Below are positions 8,917 to 17,414 of a stretch of DNA of 64,000 nt, in pieces. The translations under genes were made by a program, and so were the position numbers. The stretch comes from Mycolicibacterium duvalii (GTDB lineage: Bacteria > Actinomycetota > Actinomycetes > Mycobacteriales > Mycobacteriaceae), in the NCBI RefSeq assembly GCF_010726645.1, contig NZ_AP022563.1:1302001-1366000 (forward strand), read 5' to 3'. Every line of letters begins with the position of its first letter. The first letter of the stretch is position 1. The notes under the pieces are model-generated. The model was not told where the DNA came from and searched no databases. It saw only the letters and a program-made list of their open reading frames with translations.

Positions 8917-10680
8917 ATGCTCGATCTGAAGATCACCGGGGGGACCGTCGTCGACGGCACCGGCGCGCAACGCTTCCGGGCCGACATCGGCGTCAAGGAC
9001 GGGCGCATCGTCGAGGTCCGCCGCCGCAGCGGCGACGACCCCGGCCTGCAGACCGACGCCGAGCAGACGATCGACGCGACCGGACGCATCGTCGCACCGG
9101 GTTTCGTCGACGTGCACACCCACTACGACGGGCAGGTCAGCTGGGACGAGACGCTGGAACCGTCGAGCCTGCACGGCGTGACCACCGTGGTCAGCGGCAA
9201 TTGCGGGGTGGGTTTCGCCCCGGTGCGCCCCGGCCGCGAACAGTGGCTGATCGAGCTGATGGAAGGCGTCGAGGACATCCCCGGCTCAGCGCTGGCCGAA
9301 GGCATCACCTGGCAGTGGGAGAGCTTTCCCGAATATCTCGACGCCGTCGAAAAGCGCAGTCTAGCCGTCGATTACGGCACGCAGATCGCCCACGGCGCGG
9401 TACGCGGGTATGCGATGGGAGAGCGCGGGGCCCGCAACGAGGAGGCCACCGCCGACGACATCGCCGCGATGGCGCGCATCGTGACCGAGGCGATCGAAGC
9501 CGGTGCGCTGGGGTTCTCCACCTCGCGCACCGAGGCGCACCGCGCGATCAGCGGTGAGCCGGTCCCGGGCACCTACGCCGCCGAGGCCGAGCTGTTCGGG
9601 CTCGGGCGCGCGATGGCTGCCGGCGGGCGCGCGGTTTTCGAGGTGTCACCGCAGGGCACGGCCGGCGAGAGCCCGGCCGAGGCGTGCATGCGCGAGATGG
9701 ACTGGATGACCAAGCTCAGCGCCGAGATCGAACGACCTGTGTCGTTCACCATGATCCAGACCGGCGGCGCCCCCGATCTGTGGCGCGCTCAGCTCGAGCG
9801 TGCGGGCAAGGCGCTGGAGAACGGCATCGAGGTCTACGCACAGTTCGCCGCGCGGCCGTTCGGCATGTTGTTCGGCTTCCCCGGCTACCACGCGTTCACC
9901 CACCGGCCGACCTACCGCAAGCTCAAGGCGCAGTTGGCGCCCGCGGAGCTCACGGCGCGGCTGACCGATCCGGCGGTGCGCGCGGCCATTCTGGCCGAGG
10001 ACGACCTGCCACCGCAGCTGCTCCCGTTGTTCGACGGGTTGTTCGCGCTGATTCAGCACAGTCTCGACCGCATCTACCCGATCGGCGATCCGCCCGACTA
10101 CGAGCCGACGCCCGATCAGACGGTCGCGGCGATCGCCGAGCGCCGCGGCGAGGCCCCTCTGGCGACGTTGTACGACCTGATGCTCGACGGCGACGGCACC
10201 GCGATGCTGATGCTGCCGTTCTTCAACTACGCCGAGGGTAATCACGACGCCATCTACGAGATGATTACCCACCCGGCGGCGGTGTCGGGGCTCTCCGACG
10301 GGGGTGCGCACTGCGGGCTGATCTGCGACGCCTCCTACCCGACATTTCTGCTGACCCATTGGGCCCGTGACCGCCACCGCGGTCCGAAGTTCTCCCTCGA
10401 GTACGTCATCCGTAAGCAGACCCTGGACACCGCAACCCTTTTCGGGCTGTCCGACAGGGGCGTGATCGCCGAGGGCAAGAAGGCCGACCTCAACGTCATC
10501 GACACCGACGCGCTGCGTCTCGACGTCCCCAAGATGGTCTACGACCTGCCCGCCGGCGGGCAGCGGCTGATCCAGAGCGCATCGGGCTACGACGCGACGG
10601 TGGTCAGCGGTGTGGTGACCCGCCGGGACGGCGTCGACACCGGAGCCCGCCCGGGCCGGCTGTTGCGCGGGGTGCGCTGA
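8917..10680 (+). CDS. second N-acyl-D-amino-acid deacylase-like amidohydrolase
   Basis: 587-residue amidohydrolase of the same subgroup as its neighbour at 6679. It shows [29 protein letters not shown] with the HxH metal site, [15 protein letters not shown] with the bridging Cys, [14 protein letters not shown], and [18 protein letters not shown] with the catalytic Asp. It keeps the family motifs better than the upstream paralogue. Predicted to hydrolyse an N-acyl or cyclic amide, with zinc. ATG is preceded by AAAGGAAA at ideal spacing. Last gene of the 6679-10680 operon; the minus-strand amidohydrolase gene converges 4 bases away. Specificity unknown. Confidence 0.87.
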   Translation: MLDLKITGGTVVDGTGAQRFRADIGVKDGRIVEVRRRSGDDPGLQTDAEQTIDATGRIVAPGFVDVHTHYDGQVSWDETLEPSSLHGVTTVVSGNCGVGFAPVRPGREQWLIELMEGVEDIPGSALAEGITWQWESFPEYLDAVEKRSLAVDYGTQIAHGAVRGYAMGERGARNEEATADDIAAMARIVTEAIEAGALGFSTSRTEAHRAISGEPVPGTYAAEAELFGLGRAMAAGGRAVFEVSPQGTAGESPAEACMREMDWMTKLSAEIERPVSFTMIQTGGAPDLWRAQLERAGKALENGIEVYAQFAARPFGMLFGFPGYHAFTHRPTYRKLKAQLAPAELTARLTDPAVRAAILAEDDLPPQLLPLFDGLFALIQHSLDRIYPIGDPPDYEPTPDQTVAAIAERRGEAPLATLYDLMLDGDGTAMLMLPFFNYAEGNHDAIYEMITHPAAVSGLSDGGAHCGLICDASYPTFLLTHWARDRHRGPKFSLEYVIRKQTLDTATLFGLSDRGVIAEGKKADLNVIDTDALRLDVPKMVYDLPAGGQRLIQSASGYDATVVSGVVTRRDGVDTGARPGRLLRGVR

Positions 10681-10684
10681 GGGC

Positions 10685-11791
10685 TCAGCTCAGCCCGTAG
10701 ACGCGTTCGGCGTTGCGGTGGGCGATCAGGTCGATCACCCGGACGGCGTCGGGCTGACTCCATTCTCCGGCGTCGACGAAGCCCTGCAGCGTGGTGGCGA
10801 TCCCGGCGCGCCACAGCCGGGCGCCCAGATAGTGCAGTTCGGCCGGACCGAACCCGTCCGATGCGTAGAGGATCTTACGGAACGGCGCGAGCTCCAGCAG
10901 ACGCCCGACGAACGCCGCCGACCGGGCGCCGAGATGGTGGATCGACAGGCTGCCGTCGAGGTGGACGTTGTTGAACGCCTGCGCCAGATACCCGGCTTCC
11001 CGTTCGTAGGGATAGCAGTGCAGCAGCAGCACCGGGGTGTCCCCGCTGCCGCGCAGGAAGTCGATCAGGTGTGTCGGATTGGCCGCGTGCAGGTCGGCGT
11101 CGCGGTCGCCGAACCCGACATGGAGCTGCAGCGGTTTCCCCAGCCGCAGCGCCCGGTGCAGCCCGAACCGCAGCAACACCCGGTCGCGCAAGCGCATCCC
11201 GCCCGCGTCGCGCCAGCGGGCGGCCGCGTCGGCGACCTCGGCCGGTGACGGCTCGGACAGGTCACCGGGAAAACCGCCGCGGTAGGCCAGAATCGACTTC
11301 GTGCCCAGCGCGGTCCGGGTCTGTCGCCACAGCAGCTCGTCGAACGCGGCGGCGTAGTCCCCGGGTGCCGCGGCCGCCTGCTCGGCGACGGTCTCCAGCC
11401 GCACGATCTCGTGCACCCGCCCGGAGTCGAGCGCGGCGAGTTCGTCGATACCGGCTACGCCGTCGGCGAACCCGGTGTCCACCATCCAATCCGACACCCC
11501 GGCAGCGCGTAGGAACCGTTGCGCCAGGACATCTTCGGGGATCGTGCGGCGCGCTGCCCAGTAGACGTCGGGCTCGACATGGCGGTCCAGGCCCAGCATT
11601 TCGGAGCAGTGGGCGCGTACCGAGAAGCCGAGCTGGGTGTCGAACGCCGAGTCGAAGGACGCCACCGCCTCGGTGTTGGCCTCGTTCAGCGCGTTCTCGA
11701 ACCGGTGCCGGCCCACCGGCGAGAGCCAGCAGCCGTGCACATGGTGGTCGACCAGCCGAACGGTCCCGGCGTGGTCTCGCAGGGCCGACAC
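10685..11791 (-). CDS. amidohydrolase-2 family protein paired with glnA3
   Basis: 368-residue TIM-barrel amidohydrolase related to the nodulin-6/FluG N-terminal domain. Visible are VRLVDHHVHG with the metal-binding HxH, LQLHVGFGDRDADL, PVLLLHCYPY, the core NVHLDGS, and ILYASDGFGPAELHYLGAR with the C-terminal Asp. It starts with GTG directly after the TGA of the upstream glutamine synthetase-like gene, with no base between, so the two are translationally linked. In fungi the same two domains form one polypeptide (FluG). By synteny this is the Rv1879 counterpart. Likely role: hydrolysis of a gamma-glutamyl or related amide made or used by the ligase partner; inference only. Confidence 0.83.
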   Translation of the reverse strand: MSALRDHAGTVRLVDHHVHGCWLSPVGRHRFENALNEANTEAVASFDSAFDTQLGFSVRAHCSEMLGLDRHVEPDVYWAARRTIPEDVLAQRFLRAAGVSDWMVDTGFADGVAGIDELAALDSGRVHEIVRLETVAEQAAAAPGDYAAAFDELLWRQTRTALGTKSILAYRGGFPGDLSEPSPAEVADAAARWRDAGGMRLRDRVLLRFGLHRALRLGKPLQLHVGFGDRDADLHAANPTHLIDFLRGSGDTPVLLLHCYPYEREAGYLAQAFNNVHLDGSLSIHHLGARSAAFVGRLLELAPFRKILYASDGFGPAELHYLGARLWRAGIATTLQGFVDAGEWSQPDAVRVIDLIAHRNAERVYGLS

Positions 11792-13132
11792 TCACACGCT
11801 CCAGGACAGCCGGAACTTCTCGGCCAGCGCGTCGCCGTCCAGGTGCGCGTAATGGTGCTGTTCGTAGCGCCGGACCGCGACGACGGCATCGACGACGGCC
11901 GCGCCCAGGATGGCGCGCATCCGCGACGAATGCTCGAGCGCTTCGAGAATCGCCGACTGGTCGGTGCCCAGCACCGCCACATCGGCGTCGGCGGTCAGAC
12001 TGGACGGATCAACGGTCACCTCGGCGGGCAGCGACTCCCCCTGCCGGATGCCGTCGGCCGCCAGACCCAGGATCACCGCCGAAGCCAGGTACGGGTTCGC
12101 CGACGGGTCGATGATCTTGACCTCGACGTTGGCGCCGTACGGGTTGGCGGCTCCGCCGGACAGGAATCGCACCGCGGCTTCCCGGTTCTCCGTGCCCCAG
12201 CAGGCGTAGGCGCCTGCCCACTGCCCGGGCTGCATCCGCATCCCCGACATGATGGACCCGCTGAGCACGCCTTGGGCCTCCCGCAGCCCGGCGAGCACAC
12301 CGGCCACCGCCGACGCGCCGTCGGCGGTCATGCCGGCGGGTCCGTCGCCGCCCGAGAACAGCGGCGTTCCGTCTCGCATCAGCGAGAAGTGTTGGTGCGC
12401 ACCGTTTCCGACGCTGCCGGCGAAGGGCACCGGTGACAGGCTGGCGCGCATTCCGTACTTGCGCGCGATGCGTCCGATGATGATGCGCATCAGCGTGACC
12501 TGGTCGGCCGCGGCGACCGGCGGCTGCGGGGCCAGGGAGATCTCGAACTGGTTGACACCGTACTCGGGGTGGAACTGCTCGATGGCCACGCTGGACGCGG
12601 TCGCGGCTGCGGTGACGTCACGGACGAAGTTCTCGAACTCGAGAACGCCGGCCAGACCGTACTGAGCCCACAGGTGACCGGGCAGCGCAGCGCCGTCGGG
12701 GCCGACGAGCACGAACTCGATCTCGTGCCCGACGAGCGCTTCGATCCCGGCTGCGGACAACGTGTCCTCCACCCGGCGCAGCGCGCCGCGGGTGCAGTAC
12801 GGATCCGGCGCGCCGTCCTGGCCGTAGAACGATCCCGGCGCCCAGGCCAATCCGTCGCCCAGGATGCGCAGTGCGCCGAGATCGATGCGGATGCGTTGGT
12901 CACCGATGACGCCGGTGGCCTCGCTGAACACGATTCCCGTCTGGTCGATGGCGAACACGTGCCACACCGGGCTGGCGCCCAGCCCGGGGTCGGCGAACGA
13001 GCCCATCCGGCGCAGCGGCACCGTCTTGGCGTGGATCAGGCCCGCGGGATTGACCACGGTGCCGATCAGTGTCGCGACCCCGTCGGCCTCGAGTTGAGCG
13101 ATGGCCGCAGCGGCGAGCGGTTTGGCTGCCAT
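11792..13132 (-). CDS. glnA3: glutamine synthetase-like protein GlnA3
   Basis: 446-residue member of the glutamine synthetase catalytic superfamily. The beta-grasp N-terminal domain includes VNPAGLIHAKTVPLRR. The catalytic barrel includes GHEIEFVLVGPDG, EQFHPEYGVNQFEIS, NGAHQHFSLMRDG (ATP and metal binding) and CWGTENREAAVRF with the substrate-binding Arg; the C terminus is YEQHHYAHLDGDALAEKFRLSWSV in part. It matches remembered M. tuberculosis GlnA3 (Rv1878). Streptomyces GlnA3 is a gamma-glutamylpolyamine synthetase rather than an ammonia-assimilating enzyme, so a gamma-glutamylamine ligase role is plausible. The adenylylation-site Tyr region of GlnA1 is not apparent. Start is the ATG at 13132 (MAAKPLAAAAIAQL). 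The amidohydrolase abuts it downstream. Confidence 0.9.
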   Translation of the reverse strand: MAAKPLAAAAIAQLEADGVATLIGTVVNPAGLIHAKTVPLRRMGSFADPGLGASPVWHVFAIDQTGIVFSEATGVIGDQRIRIDLGALRILGDGLAWAPGSFYGQDGAPDPYCTRGALRRVEDTLSAAGIEALVGHEIEFVLVGPDGAALPGHLWAQYGLAGVLEFENFVRDVTAAATASSVAIEQFHPEYGVNQFEISLAPQPPVAAADQVTLMRIIIGRIARKYGMRASLSPVPFAGSVGNGAHQHFSLMRDGTPLFSGGDGPAGMTADGASAVAGVLAGLREAQGVLSGSIMSGMRMQPGQWAGAYACWGTENREAAVRFLSGGAANPYGANVEVKIIDPSANPYLASAVILGLAADGIRQGESLPAEVTVDPSSLTADADVAVLGTDQSAILEALEHSSRMRAILGAAVVDAVVAVRRYEQHHYAHLDGDALAEKFRLSWSV

Positions 13133-13161
13133 CCGGCCATTGTGCCGCCGCGGCGTGGTCC

Positions 13162-13644
13162 TTACAGCGTGATCTTGCAGGTCTGACCGATATCGAGGGT
13201 GCGCAACATGCGGCCCATCCCCACCCACATCGCGCAGGAGATGGCCAGGTCGGTCAGCAGTTCGTCGTCGAAATGCGCTGCGGCACGGCGCCAGAAGTCC
13301 TCATCGTCGCGCAGCGCGGTGTGATCGGTGGCAAACCGGTGGGCGAACTCCATCGCGATGCGTTCGGCATCGCTGTACCCCGGCCACGTGCGCCATTGCG
13401 TCGCGTAGTCGTAGAACTCCTCGGTGAGGCCGTTGTCCTCGCCCGCGGAATCGCGGGTGTTCTGGCACACCACGCACTCGTTGGCGTGGGCGATGACGAT
13501 CCGAGCCGCCTCGCGGACCCGCATCGGCAACCTGTTCTTGGTGTAGACGGCGGTGCTGAACTGGGCCATCGCGGCGCCCAGGTCGGGCGACTTCTGTGCG
13601 AAGCCGGTCACGTCATCGTCGGCGAAATCCCCGATTCGGCTCAT
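13162..13644 (-). CDS. carboxymuconolactone decarboxylase/AhpD-like family protein
   Basis: 160-residue all-helical protein of the CMD/AhpD superfamily. The core motif is REAARIVIAHANECVVCQNT, with the CxxC pair that acts in alkylhydroperoxidase-type peroxidatic chemistry; the downstream His of canonical AhpD (CxxCxxxH) is not present, having Thr/Arg there. The second helical part includes YSDAERIAMEFAHRF. The ATG at 13644 has CGGAG upstream. It lies between the MFS gene (41 bases upstream) and glnA3 (29 bases downstream) on the same strand. Function likely redox-related, but the substrate is unknown. Confidence 0.8.
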   Translation of the reverse strand: MSRIGDFADDDVTGFAQKSPDLGAAMAQFSTAVYTKNRLPMRVREAARIVIAHANECVVCQNTRDSAGEDNGLTEEFYDYATQWRTWPGYSDAERIAMEFAHRFATDHTALRDDEDFWRRAAAHFDDELLTDLAISCAMWVGMGRMLRTLDIGQTCKITL

Positions 13645-13685
13645 GAGCTCCGATATTACGTGGGGGTCTGCATATCGCGGGGAAG

Positions 13686-15740
13686 TCAGCGAGTGGCCAC
13701 CGCGAGTGGGGCCCGGTCCTCTTCCCAGTCCCGCTGCACCAGCAGCCGCTGCGCGATCTTCTCCAGCGCGGCTTCGACCTCGGCGCGGTCCGGACGGCCT
13801 TCGAATGCCGGTGAACTCTCCAGCTTGGCCACGATGCGGCTGACCAGTGCCGCGGAGGTGACGTCGACCTGACGTGCCCCCGACTGGGTCAGCCACAGCT
13901 GGTCACCGGTGCGCAGCGCATGTCCGGACTCGACGAGGCGATCGAAGGTCGGGGCCAGCACCTCCGGCGGCACCCGCAGCCGCTCGGCCATCTCGGTCAG
14001 CCGCGCCGAGCCGAACACCTGGCTCTGGCGGTAGATCTGGATCAACGCCCACAGCAGCGCCACATCGGACTCGCACCCGCGGGTGCCCGCGATGCTGCGC
14101 AGGCGGATGTCCGGGGACTGCCGGATGAGCCGCGCCACCGCGGTCTCCAGCATCTCCTCGGGGGTATCGGACGACGGCATCGCGAAGCCCTCGCCCATGT
14201 CCAGCGCAGCGCCGGTCTCGAGCTCTTGCAGCGGAACCTGTTTGAGGGTCAGCGCGACGAAGAACCCGATGACCGCGACCGGAGCCGCCCACAGGAACAC
14301 CAAGCCCAGTGAGTCGGCGTAGGCGGTCACGACCGGTGCCGCAACCGCGTCGGGCAGGCGGTGCAACACCTGGGGGGACTCCGCCGCCTCGGGCGGTGCG
14401 CCACCGGCGGCCAGCGCGGGACCGATGCGGGCCTGCAGGAAGTTCGCGAACAACGACCCGAAGATGGCGGCGCCGAACGAGCTTCCGATGGTGCGGAAGA
14501 ACGTCACCCCGGAGGTGGCCACGCCGAGGTCGGAGAACTTGGCGGTGCTCTGCACGATGAGAATCAGCACCTGCATGCACATCCCGATTCCGGTGCCGAG
14601 GATGAACAGATACGCGCTCTGCTGCAGCATCGGGGTCGTCTCGTCCATCCGGGACAACAGCACGAACCCCACCACCATCACCGCGGTCCCCACCACCGGG
14701 AAGATCTTGTAGCGTCCGGTGCGGCTGACCAGCACGCCACTGCCCATCGAGGTGAGCAGCAGCCCACCGACCATCGGCAGCGTGCGCAGGCCCGATTCGG
14801 TCGCCGAGACCCCGTCGACGAACTGCATGAAGGTGGGCAGGAACGTCAGCGCGCCGAGCATCGCGAAGCCGACGATGAACGACAACATGCAGCAGACCGT
14901 GAACACCGGGCTGGCGAAGAGCCGGATCGGCAGCACCGGTTCGGTCGCGCGCAGCTCGGCCCACACGAAGAACGCCAAAGCGATCGCCGAGCCGATGAAC
15001 AGGCCGATGATCGTCGGCGACGACCAGGCGAACGTACTGCCGCCCCAGCTGGTGGCCAGTGTCAGACCTGCAGCGCCGAGCCCGATCAGCACGATGCCGG
15101 CGTAGTCGATGACCGGCTTGCCGCGACTGCTCAGCGCCGGGATCGTGCCCAGCGCGACGGCCAGCACCACGATGCCGATCGGCACGTTGATCCAGAACGC
15201 CCACCGCCAGCTCAGGTGATCGGTGAAGTAGCCGCCCAGCAGCGGCCCGACCACCGTGGTGACGCCGAACACCGCACCCAATGCACCCTGGTAGCGTCCG
15301 CGGTCGCGCAACGGGATCACCTCGCCGATGACGGCGGCCGCGGTGACCATCAATGCGCCGCCCCCGATGCCCTGCAGCGCGCGCGAGGCCACCAGCATCT
15401 CCATCGACGACGAGATGCCGCACAGCACCGACCCGGCCAGGAAGAACAGGATGGCCGAGGCGAAGATCGCCTTGCGGCCGAACAGATCCCCGAGCTTGCC
15501 GACGATCGCGGAGACGATCGTCGAGGCCAGCAGATAGCTGGTGACCACCCAGGACTGGTGCCCGGCCCCGCCCAGGTCGGCGACGACGGTGGGCAGTGCC
15601 GTTGCGACGATCGTCTGATCCAGCGCGGCCAGCAGCATGCCCAGCGCCACCGCGCCGAAGATGATGTTGCGACGGTGCGGGCTCACCGGGGTGGGTGCGG
15701 CCGGCTCGACCTCGGAGTCGGGTACAGCAGACGCCGTCAT
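13686..15740 (-). CDS. DHA2-family MFS multidrug exporter with C-terminal winged-helix-like domain
   Basis: 684-residue major facilitator with about 14 transmembrane helices in residues 25-510. Motif A-like sequence GKLGDLFGRKAIF, motif C-type GAVFGVTTVVGPLLGG and the N-terminal LDQTIVATALPTVV identify the DHA2 (EmrB/QacA) drug:H+ antiporter family. About 170 cytosolic residues follow the last helix, including a block that looks like a MarR-type winged helix (LTEMAERLRVPPEVLAPTF, DQLWLTQSGARQV). Remembered Rv1877 has the same length and syntenic position. Expected to export hydrophobic toxicants across the inner membrane. A perfect 6-bp inverted repeat lies 36 bases upstream of the ATG. Confidence 0.9.
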   Translation of the reverse strand: MTASAVPDSEVEPAAPTPVSPHRRNIIFGAVALGMLLAALDQTIVATALPTVVADLGGAGHQSWVVTSYLLASTIVSAIVGKLGDLFGRKAIFASAILFFLAGSVLCGISSSMEMLVASRALQGIGGGALMVTAAAVIGEVIPLRDRGRYQGALGAVFGVTTVVGPLLGGYFTDHLSWRWAFWINVPIGIVVLAVALGTIPALSSRGKPVIDYAGIVLIGLGAAGLTLATSWGGSTFAWSSPTIIGLFIGSAIALAFFVWAELRATEPVLPIRLFASPVFTVCCMLSFIVGFAMLGALTFLPTFMQFVDGVSATESGLRTLPMVGGLLLTSMGSGVLVSRTGRYKIFPVVGTAVMVVGFVLLSRMDETTPMLQQSAYLFILGTGIGMCMQVLILIVQSTAKFSDLGVATSGVTFFRTIGSSFGAAIFGSLFANFLQARIGPALAAGGAPPEAAESPQVLHRLPDAVAAPVVTAYADSLGLVFLWAAPVAVIGFFVALTLKQVPLQELETGAALDMGEGFAMPSSDTPEEMLETAVARLIRQSPDIRLRSIAGTRGCESDVALLWALIQIYRQSQVFGSARLTEMAERLRVPPEVLAPTFDRLVESGHALRTGDQLWLTQSGARQVDVTSAALVSRIVAKLESSPAFEGRPDRAEVEAALEKIAQRLLVQRDWEEDRAPLAVATR

Positions 15741-15775
15741 ACCTGCCTTCCTGGTCGAGCGTGGACTTCACACAC

Positions 15776-15791
15776 CTCATCGTTAGATGAG
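15776..15791. promoter_or_regulatory. inverted repeat ctcatc-N4-gatgag upstream of the MFS exporter
   Basis: A perfect 6-bp inverted repeat with a 4-base spacer, about 36 bases before the exporter ATG, where a repressor or the promoter elements would sit. The binding protein is unknown. Confidence 0.4.
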
Positions 15792-15849
15792 CTATTGAAG
15801 TTACGCTGCTCCGGCAGGTTTCATTCCCGCGGGCGCGGGACCCGAACCC

Positions 15850-16329
15850 CTACTTCGGGGGACGCGCGACGCACTGGGCCATGTACAGCTCGTCGCCGAG
15901 CTTGCCCATCAACTCGAGCTGGGTCTCGAGATAGTCGATGTGCAACTCCTCGTCGGCGAGGATCTTCTCGAACAGCGTCGCCGTGGTCGCATCGCCCTTC
16001 TCCCGGCACATCAGGATGCCCGGCTTCAGCCGCCCGACCACCTCGTACTCGATGGCCAGGTCGGCCTCGAACTGCTCACGCAGCGTCTGTCCCACGCGCA
16101 GAGAGAACAGCCGCTGGTAATTGGGGAGGCCGTCGAGGAGCAGGATGCGATCGGTGATCTCCTCCGCGTGAACCATTTCTTCGAATGACTCTTTGCGGGT
16201 GTGTTCAGCCAATTCGGTGAATCCCCAGTTCTCCTGCATTTTCGAATGCAGGAAATACTGATTGATCGCCGTCAATTCGCTGGTCAATTGCTCGTTGAGC
16301 AATTTCAGAACCTCTGGATCGCCTTGCAT
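15850..16329 (-). CDS. bfrA: bacterioferritin BfrA
   Basis: 159-residue haem-containing ferritin that forms a 24-subunit shell, oxidises Fe(II) and stores Fe(III). All ferroxidase ligands are visible: Glu18, Glu51, His54 and the later pair in FEADLAIEYE and LADEELHIDYLE (Glu94, Glu127, His130 by family numbering). Met52 is the haem axial ligand. Length and sequence match remembered M. tuberculosis BfrA (Rv1876). It diverges from an unknown gene plus bfd, with IdeR-like sites between the two transcription units; in M. tuberculosis IdeR with iron activates bfrA from tandem upstream boxes. Partner bfd for iron release is encoded at 17223. Confidence 0.97.
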   Translation of the reverse strand: MQGDPEVLKLLNEQLTSELTAINQYFLHSKMQENWGFTELAEHTRKESFEEMVHAEEITDRILLLDGLPNYQRLFSLRVGQTLREQFEADLAIEYEVVGRLKPGILMCREKGDATTATLFEKILADEELHIDYLETQLELMGKLGDELYMAQCVARPPK

Positions 16330-16517
16330 GATCGCTCCTCAGGGCGTGGTGGGCTGATCGCGTGCGCTATCTACACGGGCTGTGTGCGAGCACGTCCAAT
16401 CTAGTCGAAAAAGCCGACGGCGTCGTGCCCATTGTCGGTGTTGCACGCGTGTTTTCGTGCGTCAATGGATCATCGACGGGTGTCTCGGGAGCAGATTCCG
16501 GGCAGACGCTGGACTGG

Positions 16518-16546
16518 CTAGGCTAAGTAAGGTTAGACTCCGCTTA
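16518..16546. promoter_or_regulatory. overlapping IdeR-like iron boxes between bfrA and the bfd operon
   Basis: The 19-mer at 16528-16546 (taaggttagactccgctta) fits TWAGGTWAGSCTWACCTWA at 15 of 19 positions, and a weaker half-site taggctaag lies just before it. The boxes are about 35 bases from the plus-strand gene start, where a repressor would act, and about 190 bases upstream of bfrA, where activation is possible. The remaining intergenic DNA (16330-16517) shows no further element. Confidence 0.6.
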
Positions 16547-16580
16547 CCTTTTCGGCGGCGAAGACAGGCAAGGATTACCA

Positions 16581-17213
16581 ATGGGTGAGTACGATCTGCA
16601 CTCATTTATTCTCGCCTGCGATTTCCGCGTCGACGATGTCGGACGCATGTGGAAATGGCTGACCAAGCACCGGGACGAACTCGATGAATTCGGCGCCCAC
16701 CACGTCGTGCTCTATGAATCGATCTGGGAGCCGCGGCGCGTTCTGGTGACAATAGGCGTCCGGAACGCGAGATCCATTCGTGAGGTGCTGAAATCGCCGG
16801 CGATTTTCACCTGGTTCGACATCGCCGGCGCCGACGATATTCCGCCGATCTTCGGCGGCGAGGTGGTCGAGAAGATCGACCTGGACGGGCCGTCCTCGCA
16901 GCGCCACGTAGGCCGCGTGGTGGTCGGCGTGATGTCGTCGGTGGACGACGTGTCCGCGCTGATGGTCAAGGTCCACGACGGGCTCGACCGGTTCAAGAGC
17001 GGCGGTGTGCGCAAGATCTGGGTCTACCGCGCCCTCGATGACGGGCACGAAGTGCTGATCCTGCAGGAGATCGAGGACGAAGCCAAGGCGCGGCAGTGGA
17101 TCGAGCACCCCGACGCGGCGGCGGAGTGGATGGCCAACGCCGGAATGGGGGCCTACCCCACCCGGTTCGTCGGCCGGTTCGCCCAGCTGTTGAGTGTCGG
17201 CGAGTCGGGTTAG
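16581..17213 (+). CDS. conserved hypothetical protein, likely iron-regulated
   Basis: 210-residue soluble protein, not assigned to a named family. It appears to be an internal duplication of an alpha/beta unit: residues about 40-100 (VVLYESIWEPRRVLVTIGV ... GGEVVEKI) and 120-205 (KIWVYRALDDGHEVLILQEI ... TRFVGRFAQLL) share a strand-strand-helix-strand pattern like dimeric ferredoxin-fold (ABM-type) domains. No cysteine cluster or signal peptide. IdeR-like boxes overlap its promoter region and bfd starts 9 bases after its stop, so it probably belongs to the bacterioferritin iron-release module. Could bind haem or protect the ferritin system; this is speculation. Confidence 0.75.
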   Translation: MGEYDLHSFILACDFRVDDVGRMWKWLTKHRDELDEFGAHHVVLYESIWEPRRVLVTIGVRNARSIREVLKSPAIFTWFDIAGADDIPPIFGGEVVEKIDLDGPSSQRHVGRVVVGVMSSVDDVSALMVKVHDGLDRFKSGGVRKIWVYRALDDGHEVLILQEIEDEAKARQWIEHPDAAAEWMANAGMGAYPTRFVGRFAQLLSVGESG

Positions 17214-17222
17214 TGGGGGCCG

Positions 17223-17414
17223 ATGTTCGTCTGTCTGTGTACCGGCACCACCAGCCACACCGTCACCGAGGTGGTCGCCAACGGTGCGCGCACCTCCAAG
17301 CAGATCGCCGAGGCGTGCGGCGCAGGTGGCGACTGCGGTCGGTGCCGGCGCACCCTGCGGGCCATCATCGAGGCCCACTTCGCCGAGTGCGCGCCCAACC
17401 GCGTCAGCAGTTAG
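17223..17414 (+). CDS. bfd: bacterioferritin-associated ferredoxin Bfd
   Basis: 63-residue [2Fe-2S] protein that docks on bacterioferritin and passes electrons to the core so that Fe(II) can leave. The four cluster ligands have the Bfd spacing: CxC at the N terminus (FVCLCTG) and CGRC near residue 40 (AGGDCGRCRRT), an arrangement different from plant-type ferredoxins. The gene starts 9 bases after the unknown iron-box gene and diverges from bfrA, giving a storage/release module. The 3' end overlaps the convergent enoyl-CoA hydratase gene by 4 bases. As far as I recall, M. tuberculosis lacks this gene. Confidence 0.9.
   Translation: MFVCLCTGTTSHTVTEVVANGARTSKQIAEACGAGGDCGRCRRTLRAIIEAHFAECAPNRVSS

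Noticed and set aside
15825..15840. Hairpin tcccgc-gggc-gcggga as a bfrA terminator
   Set aside because: Only 6 bp with no T-rich tail; too weak to annotate in DNA of this GC content.
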